Origin: Lunularia cruciata
Lineage: Eukaryota; Streptophyta; Marchantiopsida; Lunulariales; Lunulariaceae
Reading direction: 5' to 3'
Length of the DNA: 64,000 nucleotides
Assembly (NCBI GenBank): GCA_948567375.1
Contig: OX419760.1
Span: 13,268,001-13,332,000 of the forward strand
Shown: piece by piece, positions 32,841 through 45,039 of the stretch
Layout: each line of letters opens with the position of its first letter
How positions within the stretch are numbered: the stretch's first letter is position 1
Translations under genes and position numbers: made by a program
Notes under the pieces: generated by a model
Told to the model about the DNA's origin: nothing
Databases searched by the model: none
What the model saw: only the letters and a program-made list of their open reading frames with translations

Positions 32841-33299
32841 CCCTAAAGGTCCTACCAAACAGAAAATCCCCCTCTAGTTATCCAATAGGACAACACGCGG
32901 TGTGAATTGTGCTCTCTCAAAGGCCGGTCTAGCTAGCAACTCCTCTAGTCTAGTAGCTACTACATGCCATAAACCACTGGTTGCTGAATGGATCCCATGC
33001 TCCTCAACCAAGTCAGCTCCACTACCAACCACCTCTGCTCTAGTAGTAGGAACCACATCATCCCTACTCTCACACATTGTGGCATCTAACCGGAACAATG
33101 AGGCTGGGTCAACTCCCAATGTAAACATGTCATTGGCCAAAAACAAAGGATGCCACATAATCAGCTGAACCGCCCCCAACATCATGCTAGACTCAATTTG
33201 TGTAGTAGCAGGTGGTTGACTAGCAAGTAGTCCATCATGCCCTCCATCACCACTTACCACACCTGCATTGGGATGTCTAGGAACCATGGATGTCATCTA

Positions 33300-34740
33300 T
33301 AATGCCTCAGATAGTATGAAAGACTGGGGAAGTCTGACCTGTCTCCTAACCTCTCCTCTTTGTAGATCCCACTCCACTGATGCTCCTCTAGGCTCTGGAG
33401 CACGTACTGCACTCCTAGTCACTACTGCAGATGCATCCACCTGTGCTGCTCCGCACATGAAGTCCAAAGCATCTCTATCACCAGCATATAAGGTGGAAGC
33501 CTCAACACCCAAATTTGATCTCCTCTAAGCAATGGCCATACAAGCCAATCTCTGCTCCAACACTCAATCCGAGTAGCCATAGTTGTATCAAAAGTAAGGG
33601 CAGGTACTACACTCCTACTAGGTGTAGATCCTCTACCACCACCTCTACCACCTCGTCCTCTATGAACTGGAGCTCCTCTACTACCTGCCATAGCAGCCCT
33701 ACCACTCCGTAACTCCAAGTGTAGGTCAAAACAGCGGTCACTAGTGTGACCAAATCTGTGGCAATGCTCACACTGCCTCTGTGCTGGCTATGATGCACCC
33801 GAGGTATCTGGTACACTACCATGAGTACATTCTCCCCAATGGTGAGGTCCACCACAAGTCCAACAAGCAACACCACTACTCACTGACTGTTGCTTACCCA
33901 AAAATGAAGGTAAGGGTCTAACTCCACTAGGCCCTTCACTCGCTCCATAGGATTTGGGCTATCCACTCTGTCCTCAAAAATCAACTGGGTGTGGTGCACT
34001 CTATTGCACTTTAGAAGAAGTCACAGCTGTGGATGAGGTCTCCCTACCAAATCCAAATGTCACCACCCTCTCCTCTACCATGTTGAGCTCAATACGCTCA
34101 GCCAAACCAAAGATTACTGCCAAAGTGGGCAAAGTAGCATGCAACAATGTACCATCACAAACTCTACATTGTAACTCCTTGTCCAATATCCTATAACAAA
34201 ACTGGACTGCCTGGGCCTCAGTAACTCTCTGAGTGAAACTGATCAGCCAACTCATGCAAGTGTATGCCTCACGTAGGCTCTCTCTAGCCTTCCGCTAGAA
34301 CTCTTGCAAGCTCCTCAGCTTGTCAATCCGCACTCCCTGGTAGTTCTGCCTCAAACATTGGAAGAACTCCACCATGGGGTTAAACCCCGGTACCACACCA
34401 CCTCCTATAGTGGTACCTCCACTTGTAGTAACACTATCTCCAGCTAGTGCACCTCCACTAGCTCCACCAACACTACTCGAGCTAGAACTCAAAGGTACAA
34501 CCAATCTACTCCTGGCCACCAAACTTGAAGTGATAGAGACATAGTTTGGAGACCAATACTGTCTCTATAACTTGATCTTCTCCAAATGAGCTCTCCTAAA
34601 CTCATGGTAGTCATCCATCGGCAGACCCTCCAGATGTTGAAACAACCCCTTCCATGCCATGAAGGGTGTAAACAAAGTTGGGTTCCGCATCTACTGCAGA
34701 TCATACCAATTATCGACTCCTAGATGAAGTCATCCAACTC
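33300..34740 (-). pseudogene. Copy A gag with two zinc knuckles, broken
   Basis: Capsid-like text in several frames: LFTPFMAWKGLFQHLEGLP near 34,620-34,680, FNPMVEFFQCLRQNYQG near 34,330-34,390, and RESLREAYTCMSW near 34,250-34,290. Two Cys/His clusters follow: CWTCGGPHHWGEC near 33,830-33,875 and CEHCHRFGHTSDRC, a perfect CX2CX4HX4C, near 33,735-33,780. A Gly/Arg-rich stretch (GGRGGGRG) follows. It would form particles and bind RNA. Confidence 0.78.
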
Positions 34741-36286
34741 AATGGTAACCATTGTACCTGAGTAACGCCTAGGGCATTTGGAGGCCCCATTAATCTTGTC
34801 CAAGTCCCACAACAATGGTGCGGATACACCAAGTGTCCTCTCAACCGAATCAGCTCCTATATCAAACTCCAACTCAAAGTCAATCTCCTCTCTCATTGGG
34901 ACCTAAGATACAAGCTGATACCAAGTGCCACTCCAAGTAAACCCACTGGGTACTGCAAGGCTATCTCTTCTGAATCGCCAAAGAATTCCATTGTGACAAA
35001 GTAACCACAACAACAAACCAGAACCACCAACTACAACCGCAAGTCGCAACCACAAGTACCCCACCAAGTGCCAACACCACCAAGTGCCAATACCAACTAA
35101 GCACTACCCACTAATGTAACTCTAACTGAGATAACTACACTAGGAGAAAGTGCAACCTATAACCTGCCATCATAACATGCACTCTCATGGTCTATAGATC
35201 ATCACTTCTTGCCTCACCGGAGAGAAACAAAGGTAGTCTGATTGGTCATCACTCCAGCCTCACTACCGAGAGCACACCAGAGCACCAACGCTCAAAAGTC
35301 AAGGCACCTCACACAAACATGGTGCACAAATAGGAAATAGAGAATGGAGGGGGTCCAATCACAAGAAATCTAAAAAAAACCCTCCATCTCATAAAACAAT
35401 ACGGGATTGACTCTGCCACCATTTGGCATTTGATATAAGAGAAGTTCGTATCTAAGTCCTAAGCTACTAGGATCACCAAGAATGGAATCAAACTGCCTCT
35501 CCTAGGCAAAGCTACATGTGTATAGATAACAGTGGCACAGTCACTAGGACAACAAGTGAGGGTGGACAAGTTAGCTAGGGCACTAGTCTAGGAACAGGAG
35601 ATCTAAGGGTCAAACCCTGTTGTGTCCAATCTAGCAAGAAAGGCAGATTTTGTCAATGACCAAGATCTACTCTAAACTAGCAAGCCTCACGCTAGTAAGC
35701 TAGCCTGGGCCTTCGTAGCCTCTCATAGCCCAAAGCCTCGAAATACCAAAATTTAGCCAAATGAGGCCTTTCTTCTTGCTTCTTTGAACCTCCTCCAAAA
35801 TTTGGCAAAACTCCTCCAAACTTGCAAAACTCCTCCAAATCTGGCCAAACAATGAAACTCCTCCAAATCTGGCCAAAATTTGATGTAAACCCTAAGTTAA
35901 CTGACTACCAAATCCCCCGCTAACTCTTCACTCAAGCTAAATTGAAAACATAGGTTTCTCCAAATCACAAATTCACTAGAATAGCTTCACAACTCCACAT
36001 TCAATTTTACTTTCTGAGCCCAACTCGCAACAAATTGGTCCTGCCTTCACCTCTTGAGCTCAAAATCATAACCACCACTCAAAATTTGCTCCCTCTTTGC
36101 TCAAAAATTGGCCAGTGCTTTTGCACACCGTCTGCCTTATTGCCAAATCTACCTCAATTGAATGAGCTTCTGCACACTAGGGAAGAACTGAACTTGAATC
36201 GAGCTACCAACAATCCACCAAGCTTGGAGATACCTCCAACACTCAAAGTTCTTGCACCCAATTTCCCCCTAACCTCACTTCTTTGA
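34741..36286 (-). other. Copy A leader region with a short tandem repeat
   Basis: This 1.5 kb between 5' LTR and gag is non-coding. On the plus strand, 35,785-35,880 contains three to four imperfect units of aactcctccaaatctggcc. The same leader is recognisable in the fragment at 37,560-38,949. No clear tRNA primer site was found next to the LTR. Confidence 0.6.
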
Positions 36287-36736
36287 TGTAATTAGATTGT
36301 TTACCACTCTCAACTCAACTCAACTCAGATCAGTACTTGATCTGTCACTCTATAAATTGCCAACAACTAAGCATTGATTACAATCAAGCCATACCCACTC
36401 CAACATAGAGAATCCAGGTGATGCTCGTTGGCCTCTGCCCACCATAGCCAAGAACTCGAAGGCTCAACATCAAAGAAGTGAACTCTTTGGAGCTGCACTT
36501 CAAAAGTATACCCCCTGGACTTGAGCTAGGTCTGAACCCTAACAGTCCCGTTGATGGCACACTCGATGTTGCAAACGGTGCAAAAAGATGGTGGGCCCCA
36601 CCATGAAATCAGTACCCCAAACACAAATCTGACCATCGAAAAGTAGTCTATAAGTAACTGCCAAAATACCTCTAACTACTATCACTGGAACTCCAATGTC
36701 CGAGCATCTAGATGTGACACTACAAATGGCGTGACA
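36287..36736 (-). mobile_element. Copy A 5' LTR (450-bp block only)
   Basis: Matches 26,993-27,443 closely, bounded by tgtaattag and gcgtgaca on the plus strand. The 105-bp block that precedes this part in the 3' LTR is missing here, so this LTR is probably truncated at its promoter-distal end. Confidence 0.85.
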
Positions 36737-37559
36737 AAGGACAAGAGATAGTCTACTAAAAATTTTTCAGCCAATGACCTTGAAATAGAATTGATTGTTG
36801 AAATGCAAAGCTCTCAAAAGTCATGCTCAATAAGTAGTATTGAGAGAGATAGCTCACAATTTCTACTATGGAAGAAATATTGGACACAAGATAGGGAGAA
36901 TGGTATGTATTGGTACCAACTATACAAAGAACAATCACACAATCAACAAGAATAGAAGAACAAAGGAGTAAAATAGCTTTATTGAAATAGTAAGTAATCC
37001 ATATAAGTGCATGTCACCCATATTAAATTTTGAGTAGTATGAAGGTGTTACAAGTAAAATGTAAGGTAACATTAGCGAGTAGATCAAACTATAGTTCAAT
37101 GTCCACATCTTGCCTTATCCTAAACCTTAAGCTCAACACTAAATTATACTCTTATTGTGATTTCTACAAAAGGTGACATCCGAGGGTAATGATCTGCAAA
37201 ATGAAGTCAAATAGAGGACTCAATTTTACAAATAGATAAGCTCAATATGATGGAAACATTAAATTGAACGAGTGACTAAGGATTGTAATCAAGACATAAA
37301 AGTAGAACATATTGCAAGTGAAAAAAAAGGAAAACCTAAAATAGAAACTTGCAACCCTACAAAGAAATTTCTCAAGTGAGCTTAGATCCTGGAGAATGCA
37401 TGTCCAAGGAGAACATTGCATAAGATAGATAATAATAGAATCTTGTGATCCTTACAAAGAAATTTCTCAAGTGAGCTTAAACCCTTGGAGATTGCACATC
37501 CAAGGAAAAAATTGCAAATGAAAGCATGAAATATTACAAAAAGAAATTCTCAAATAATA
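36737..37559. other. Unassigned spacer with a local duplication
   Basis: AT-rich and non-coding. The words caaagaaatttctcaagtga and gcttaRaYcctYggag followed by catccaagga-like bases occur at about 37,357-37,415 and 37,446-37,505, an imperfect duplication of about 89-bp period. Confidence 0.5.
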
Positions 37560-39410
37560 ATTTAATCAACTTCCATGTCAAACTCTAAATTGGAATCAAT
37601 CTCCTCTTGCACTAGGACTTGAGATATGCACCACTCCGTTTAAACCCATTGCATACTACATCATGATACCCAAACCACAACTATAACCACTAAGTGCCAC
37701 CACCAAGAACCACCTACTAATGTAACTCTAACTATGATAATTACACTAAGAGGAAATGCAACCTATAAAGTGTGATCATAACACGCACTCTCATGGTCTA
37801 TAGGTCATCACTTCCTATGTCATTAGAGAGAAACATAGGTTATCTAACTGGTCATCTCTCCAACCTCACCACCTAGAGCACCAATGTTCTAAATATCAAG
37901 GCACCTCATGCAAACATGGTGCACAAGAAGTAGAGAATGAAAGAGGTCCCAATCACAAGAAATTGAAATGATAACCCTCCATCTCACTAATCAAAACTGG
38001 ATTGACTCTACAACCATTTTGCATTTAACATAATAAGAGTGCTTATCTACTCCTACATTACAAGGATCACCAAGGATAGGATCAAACTACCTCTCTTAGC
38101 CCAAGCTACATGAGTATATGTATCAATCTATCAGTCATTATGACAACAAGTGAGGGTGGACCAATTGGCCAAGGCACCAATCTAGGAACCAAATATTTGA
38201 GGTTCAAACCTTGTTGTGTCCAATTTTGAAGGTGGGTAGATTTTGGCACACAACTACCAAAACTTGACTAAATTGGCTAGCTATACACCAACAAGCTAGC
38301 TTGTTAGCTTGTTTAGGCCTTCATAGCCTCTGTAGCACACAACCTTATGCCTCATAGTCTCTAAAGGTCTTTTTTAAAGCCTTTTTCCTTGCCAATTTGA
38401 ACTTTCTCCAAATATGGCTAACCTTCACCAACTTGAGCACTAGCAAGGGCAATTTAGGAAAACTAGAGAAACCTCCAACTCTTGAAAACTTCTATCAATT
38501 TGACCTCTAAATCTAGACAACCTTTGCCAATTTGACAAACCTTCATTATAGTTGGATGACTACCAAATCCTTTGCCAAATGTCAAATCTGGCCAAATTGA
38601 GAGGATGAGACCTCCAAATCTCAAATTTGAAGGGATGGGTTCTCAAATCCAACTCAAATTTTGCACTTTGGGTTCAAGTTGTACCAAATTGAACTTTATT
38701 TCACCTCCTTGGGCTCAAATCAAACACCCTTTGTCTTAAGTTTACTCAATTTAGAGAAATTTGGGTAGCACTTCCACACACAATCTGTACCACTATCAAA
38801 TCTATAGCAAATCAATGCACTCAATCCACATAATTGGATGAAAACTTGAGTAACAACAATCATAGATACTAGTAATCACATCAGGTTAGAGATACCACCA
38901 ATACACTTAGTTTTGGTACTCTATTTCCTCTTCATTCTCACTTCTCTAATATAATCAATTCAATCTTAACTCAAATTTCACTTATTCAAATCACACTCAA
39001 CTCAGATAAAAAATCAATCCACAATTCAATGATCTATCAACAACATGCATTAATTATAATCAAGCCATACTAACTCTAGCTAAGAGACTCCATATGATGC
39101 TTGCCAGCCTTTGTCCCCCATAGCCAAGGATTCAAAGGCTCAACATTAGAGAAGTGAGCTCTTTAGAGCTGTACTTTGTAAGTACACTCCTTTGCTCAAC
39201 TTGGATCTCAAATCCTAATGATGTTATTGATAGTGCAATGCAAGTGAAGGTAGGTTCTATGGTATGATTATTAGCCCTTACAAAAAATCTGGCGACCCTT
39301 AAGTAGTCTCTAAGCAACTACAAATATAATTTTATTGCCAAGATTATCACTCCAACTTAAGCAAACTAACTTTGGGACTTCAAATGTTATGAAAATGACT
39401 ACTATTAAAA
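37560..39410 (-). mobile_element. Inverted leader and 5' LTR fragment of the methyltransferase Gypsy family
   Basis: From 37,575 the sequence follows the leader of copy A (counterpart from about 34,870) and then the LTR at about 38,950-39,410 (counterpart 36,287-36,736), in the same minus orientation. Shared words include agtcaatctcctct-like, atagccaaggattcaaaggc and gctcaacattagagaagtga. It contains no pol. It directly adjoins the 5'-truncated copy B in the opposite orientation, which suggests the two are one rearranged element. Confidence 0.78.
38950..39410 (-). mobile_element. LTR of the inverted fragment
   Basis: Diverged but alignable with the LTRs of copies A and B through ctcaactcag, the atagccaaggat region and gagaagtgagctcttt. 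Confidence 0.75.
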
Positions 39411-39429
39411 ATTTGGTTATACTAGTGAC

Positions 39430-39950
39430 CAATGCTTGACTTACACCTATAGTTATGGAAGCAAGAAGTAAAGAAACCATGTGTCATGGAGGATGAGTTG
39501 GTGGTAGAGGAGCCACACTTATTAGGGATACAATAATTACCCTTGCTTTTGATATAGCCATGGCTACTTGGATTAAGTAATTGAAGCAAAGATTGGCTAG
39601 CATAGCTATAGCTTAAAGAAAATCAAATTTAGGTGTTGAAGCTTCCACCTCTCATGTTGGTGATAGAGATATCCTTGACTTCATGCATGGATCAGTAGTG
39701 GTAGATGCATTTGCCATTGTGACTAAGAATGAAATGCTTGCTTTTGAGCCTAGAGGAGCATTAGTGAAATTGGACCTATAGAGAGGGGAGGGTGGTAGAC
39801 AAGTCAGACTTCCTAAATCCTTCATATTTAAGGTACTATAAACTTCATCCATAGCTCTTAAATGCCTTAGTGCATATGTGCCACATGGATATAGAAGATA
39901 GGATGGACCAAATATAGGTTAACCACCTACTTCTACCAAGGCCTTGTCCA
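39430..39950 (+). pseudogene. Copy B gag 3' part, broken
   Basis: The plus strand corresponds to copy A 33,650-33,300: a Gly-rich gag end (GGRGA-like), then ATWIK, GVEASTSHVG and DFMHGSVVVDA. Stops are frequent. Confidence 0.6.
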
Positions 39951-40299
39951 GCATGATGTTGGGAGTGGTCCAAATCAATTATGTTCTCTCCTTTTGTTCT
40001 CAACTAGTGATTTGTTTACATAAGGAGTTGATCTAACTCTAGTGTTTTCATTAGCTGTCATACTTTGTGTGAGTAGGGATGGTGTGGTTTCTACTTTTGG
40101 TGCAAAGGTGGTTGATGGTAGAGCCAACTTAGCTAAGGAGCATGGGATGTATTCTAGTACAAGTAGCTTGTAGTAAGCAACAACAACTAGATTGAAGGAA
40201 TTACTTAATAGACTTGCATTTGAGCAAGCTAAGTTCACAATTGTCTTATTGGACAAATAGAGGTAGGATTCTTTTAATTTGGTTGGACCTTCAAGGAAT

Positions 40300-40420
40300 C
40301 CCATGGAGTGTCTTATTATACTTTGGTGCTCAGCCCCTTATGTTTGCAAAGGCTGCAGTTCATGGTCTTGGGCTATAGAGACCAATGATGATAGGTGACT
40401 ATTTTAGATCCATATATTTT
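40300..40420 (+). pseudogene. Copy B protease, active site lost
   Basis: Near 40,313-40,345 the frame reads VLLYFGAQPLM, where copy A has LLDSGA. The catalytic Asp is now Tyr and the Ser is Phe. Confidence 0.65.
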
Positions 40421-40979
40421 TACGAGGTTGTTCTACACAATACAACACATGTAAGGAGTTATTGTTTAGTTTTAACCCAATCATCCAACTAATAGTTTTG
40501 TGATGAAAACCAATGCCATTGCAACAATAGCAGAGTTATATGACTTGTTAGTTGGTGGAGCAATATTATACTCTAAGGGTTTAAATATTGATCATTCAGC
40601 AAAGACAATTTACTACAGGCCAAGTTTGCAATCGGGTGATGGATGAATATTATGTTGCATACTTGTATGCTTCAATAATGGTAGTCTTGACTCACTATAG
40701 TCAAGTACCATGGCATCAATATCAACATTTATTGGTTCCATTACTTGGCCTTGTGAGTTACTTGAGAGGAATAATTATACAAAAGATACTCCAATACTAG
40801 AGGAGATCACTTGGATTTGGATTATGAGTGGAGTGGTTCTATCCACCTTGGATGTTTCATTGTAGATTTTTGACAAAGAGTTGTAGCATCATGCATATAG
40901 GTTGGTACACCAAGTTTGGAGTGGAGCCTTTGTACCACAAGTAGACCATTTGATGATCCTCTAGAGCCTATTACCTTAT

Positions 40980-43040
40980 CCTCTTTGTATACCATACCTA
41001 TTTCTTGGTAGTATATAGTGGGGGAAGTATTCCTACTAGATTTGTTTGGTGGGATCAACATTAGACTAGTTGCAGTATTGTAGGCAAGAATATGTATTCA
41101 AAGGTACTTGTATATGGAGAGGGACAAGAATGCTAGAAAAGTCTATCTATATCATGTGGTATAATTGAAATTATGTTATCTTGGTGTTGATATATCACGG
41201 CATATTGATGTTAGCAATTAGGGTTACTAAAAGATCCTATGATCAAACATTTCCATGCTCAGGGTAAATGATCTAGAGAGACTTGGTACTTTTTATTTGG
41301 TGATTTCTAGATGGCCATGTTAATGACATACCCATGTGTAGGCAAGAAAGTTGTGTCTTGGAGTGGGGATACAAGATGTTATGAGAAAAGGGGAATTCAA
41401 TATAATAAGCAAGATAGAGTATATTCTTGCCTATAGTTCTTGCATGGTCTGCTATTTACTTGGCTCAGGGAGAAGATGTTGATGGGGTTCCCATAGCAGT
41501 TTGTAATTCCACTCAGATATGGGAACCTCTTGGAGATACTTACTCTTGGAGATAACTCTCAAGTTGGTCACCCTTGCAAGCTCTTCAGCCTTGTTGATAT
41601 GGTCTTTCATGCCTTTTTTGGGTAGAGTCTTATTTACTAGTTCTCTTATACACCATTCTACTTAGTTAGATAAGATGACAATTACATGAGTAATATTAAT
41701 ACATATACATGAGTAGTATCAATACACATACATGAGTAGTATCAATACATGACACAATAGGCAAGACTCAATAAAAATCACTCTTACATCTTATCATTCA
41801 AAAAATTTAGGTAGAGTAATGGCTTGTTTATTACCCTCAAATACTTAAATCTCTGGCCAACATCAATAATACATCCTTAATATATGCAAACTTGGTTCCT
41901 ATAGTCACAATGATACTCTCTTCTTGTAGGTAAATACAAGGTTATGAGAGATAAGTGAATCTACCATGAAAGAATCTCCTATGATAAATCCTTAGTTGGA
42001 AGATTACCCTCTAGTGGGAGAACATCCCACTTAAATAGCTACTCTAACCCTAAAAAGAATTTCTATCTTCCCTTAATTAGTTCTCTTCTTATAGCCACCA
42101 CCTCCTTGCACCTTGCACTATAAATGCCAAGGAGCTCTCCTCCCTTTGATATTCCTAGCCAAGATGCAACTACTATGAATATTGTTAGAGCACCGCTTAA
42201 GGCTTAATTACTGCCTACCTCTTTTTCTTTAATATAAGAACTTAATAAAAGAGCATCCATACTTCCTTAACTAGACAACCCATAGAGGAAGATCTCAAAA
42301 CACTTCTTCCTTTCTCTTGCAGCCTTGTGCATTGGATCCTACAATGCTTCACCATCTTGCACTACTATCTCATATATGGTTTCTTATCCTTAGCCTAGGT
42401 ACCTTTGCCCAGTCAACATTGTGTTGGCCAAGGATGGGGTTCATAAGATCCCAATTTTGGTATTTTTTGGGAGATGCTATGTATACTAAAACATCTTCAA
42501 GTTCATCAAGTCATTTCTCTAGCATACATTTTGGAAAACATCCCTTTGATGGATGACTCTTGCACACAAGTGATGGCAAGTACGTATCAAGTTTGGTCTT
42601 GGATTGCCTCTACCATGTTGTTGGATGGCACTAGAGTTGGATCTTGAGCACTATTATCTATTATTTGTCTTTGGTGGACAACCTTTTTTCCTAGAGAAGT
42701 TTTATAGCAGACCTATGATGGGATTTAACAATCAACTCATCTCATTATTGATGATATTCTAGATATTGAGTGCTAGGCTCAGAAGGTGGGAGTGGCTTGT
42801 AACATTGCCCAAAGCCACTTAATCTACACTCATGAGCTTCTCAGCTTCCCATGCTTATTAAGAGGAGGTCATGGACTTGTTTGGGACTCACAATTATAAT
42901 AATTGGTGGAATTCAACATAGATGAGAGAGAGCGGATGATGTGTTTTCATGCCAATATCACCGCCACTTTAGTAGTATCATGGGCATCTAAGCATCAAGT
43001 GTCAAGTCAAGCTATGGACTTTAATTTTTTGACCTCAATT
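40980..43040 (+). pseudogene. C5-cytosine DNA methyltransferase domain in copy B, interrupted
   Basis: Colinear with the copy-A domain. Motif I (LLDLFGGI) is at 41,033-41,056. A motif II-like YLYMERDKNA follows at about 41,108-41,137. Motif IV (LVISRWPC) has its Pro-Cys at 41,315-41,320; the Gly of copy A's SGWPC is Arg here. After an insertion, a segment FGIFWEML leads to motif VI LENIPL, with ENI at 42,534-42,542. Motif X-like DERERMMCFH is near 42,920-42,950 and a QAMDF end near 43,010. Having the motifs in order in two independently decaying copies shows that the domain belongs to the family rather than to one chimeric copy. Confidence 0.82.
41347..42426. mobile_element. Insertion inside the copy-B methyltransferase, possibly a solo LTR
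   Basis: Copy B matches copy A up to about 41,346 and again from about 42,427, and the 1.08 kb between has no counterpart. The flanks carry ggcaag (41,341-41,346) and gccaag (42,427-42,432), a possible target duplication with one change. Inside are a TATA-like cactataaatg (about 42,116-42,126), a short repeat of acatgagtagtatcaatac near 41,690-41,750, and no coding domain. A solo LTR of another element would explain these features. Confidence 0.5.
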
Positions 43041-43599
43041 GTGAGCCTTGGATTGGTTGAGCATTGTAGGATATGCTTGACAAGCATCACCACTTGAACA
43101 CTTGTGAACTCTATGACTATCAAGACTATTCAAGCACATGCTAGGGGTGACAAGTTGAGTAGAAATATATTCTTGCTACACAACTAGTGGCTGATACTAA
43201 GAATGGTATACTTAGGTTATATATATACTTGGATTTCACTTGGGATATACCCTTGGTCTACTTGGGACCCGACTAGAAGACATGTGGAATTTGTAGCCAA
43301 AGTAGAGATAGTTTTGCACTTTGGGGTTGTGGATTCTAGCAATTGAGAGCATGAAAAAATTGCTCCCAAAATCCTGGTGTGGAAAATAGTCGATGCATCT
43401 TACAACTCTATAGTGATTATGGAGGATATTTGGGAGCCAAACATTGGACCCAAGCTTACTAGAGGAGAAAGATGGAAAGTTTGTATATTCTTGAGAAGCT
43501 ACACAAGTTATTTTGCTATCAAATTCAATATGAAGGATTTGGATGCTCTAAAAGGACATGGAATTTGATTGATTTGACTAGTGATACACCAATATTTTA

Positions 43600-44380
43600 C
43601 ATCCTTATAAATTGAAATACATGGAGAGAGCCTTGGTTAGGAGTCGAGACCTTTTTGAGGATGGTTTGGTGGATATCTCATATTAGACAGCATGCTTCAA
43701 CCATAGTGATCCCAACCAAGAAGTACATGCAACTACATGGATAAGAAGATGTATGGAGATTATTGCCATATCAACCAATAGACTATGGCTTATTGGTATA
43801 TATGCCTACACCAAAGGATATCTTTGATGAAATTGGGCATACAAAGGTCCTAGTACTTTGGATATTTGAGTAAGATACCATCAAGTGCCAATTAGAGAGG
43901 AAGATAAAGCCAAGATTAATTTTTGGGCTATTGATCCTCATGATAAGGATGTATTGTATCAATGGTGATTCTTACCATTTGGACTAAAGAACACTTTTGC
44001 TAGAGTTCTAGAGAGTCATGGACACTATTCTAGCAAGATTGGGTTTTACTTGGTGCTATATTGATGATATTATGGTATATGGATTTAATGCGGAGGAGCA
44101 TGAGTGATATTTGTTGGAGATGTTTGAGAGATTGAGATCTCATGGACTAAAATTACATCTTGGGAAGTGTAGATTCTTTGAAGAGCTTGTTGAGTATTTG
44201 GGTCACACTATCTATCCTTATAGATTTGGTGTTTAACAAACCAAGGTGGAGGTTATTGCATATATTTCTTGGCCTACAAATGTGAGTAGGGTGCAAGCAT
44301 TCCTTGGATTTGAAATTTTTTATTGCCAATATGTTAGAGGATTTAGTGCAATTGCCAAGGCCTTGAAAAAGCTCACAAAG
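43600..44380 (+). pseudogene. Copy B reverse transcriptase, broken but with intact YIDD
   Basis: The frame shows FWAIDPHDKDVLYQW near 43,920-43,966, then FLPFGLKN-like text, and the catalytic YIDD at 44,057-44,068, followed by the FLGFEIFYCQYVRGF connection segment near 44,300. Stops occur throughout. Confidence 0.82.
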
Positions 44381-44439
44381 TTAAAAAAGCTTACCCATGA
44401 GTAGTTTTGAGGAGATGAGTAAGAGAGAGCTTTTGTAGA

Positions 44440-44880
44440 GCTCAAAGAGAAGCTTTCATCCTCCTTTATTCTCAAGTGAGTGATCAAAGGATACCCATTC
44501 CAAGTTCATACTAATTGGCATTTATTAGGGCTTGGAGTAGTGCTCATCCAACCAAGTGATGAGAGGAAGGAGTGTGGTGACCTATGCTAGTTGCTCCAAC
44601 AATTTGATGGAAGGCAATATAATTCATATGAGGAAGAGTGTTTAGTAGTAGTGTGGGCGGTAATACAATTTTTATATTACTTGTTTGGGAAACTCTTCAC
44701 TCTAGTCACTAATAATAAACCATTGAAGTGGTTGAGGGAGTTGGACAAGCTTTAAGGAAGCTTGTATAATGGGCTCTTATCTTATATGAGTACGATTTCA
44801 TGGTTGGTCACAAACTTGGAATGGTGAATTGTGATACATATGAGTTGAGTAAAAACCCATGTACCAACCAACATGATAAG
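44440..44880 (+). pseudogene. Copy B RNase H, broken
   Basis: Corresponds to copy A 29,760-29,400: HTNWHLLGLGVVL-like start, EECLVVVWAV-like middle, and a TNNKPLKWL-like segment, each in broken frames. Confidence 0.75.
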
Positions 44881-45039
44881 ACAATAACATGTTTGAATGG
44901 TGAGATAGATGAAGAGATGGTATTAGGTTGGCATGCATACACAAAATATGTTTGTTGACTAGGGCTCTAATGGTATACTTATTATTATAGATAGGATTTG
45001 TTGAGATTATTGATCCAAAGTGTGGAGATATTAGTATAT

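Larger units (their letters stand above)
26993..36736 (-). mobile_element. Copy A: Ty3/Gypsy element carrying a DNA methyltransferase and a PHD finger
   Basis: On the minus strand the order is 5' LTR (36,287-36,736), leader, gag with two zinc knuckles, protease (LLDSGA), cytosine-5 DNA methyltransferase, RT, RNase H, integrase, PHD finger, purine stretch, 3' LTR (26,993-27,550). It is about 9.7 kb. All domains can be recognised, but stops, many of them TAG, and frameshifts break every reading frame. No target duplication was found. The methyltransferase and the PHD finger are absent from the plant Gypsy lineages I know well. Confidence 0.9.

Noticed and set aside
33422-33718. 98-codon ORF with a Gly/Arg-rich start as a separate RNA-binding protein
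   Set aside because: The GGRGGGRG stretch follows the gag zinc knuckles of copy A in order and is part of gag.
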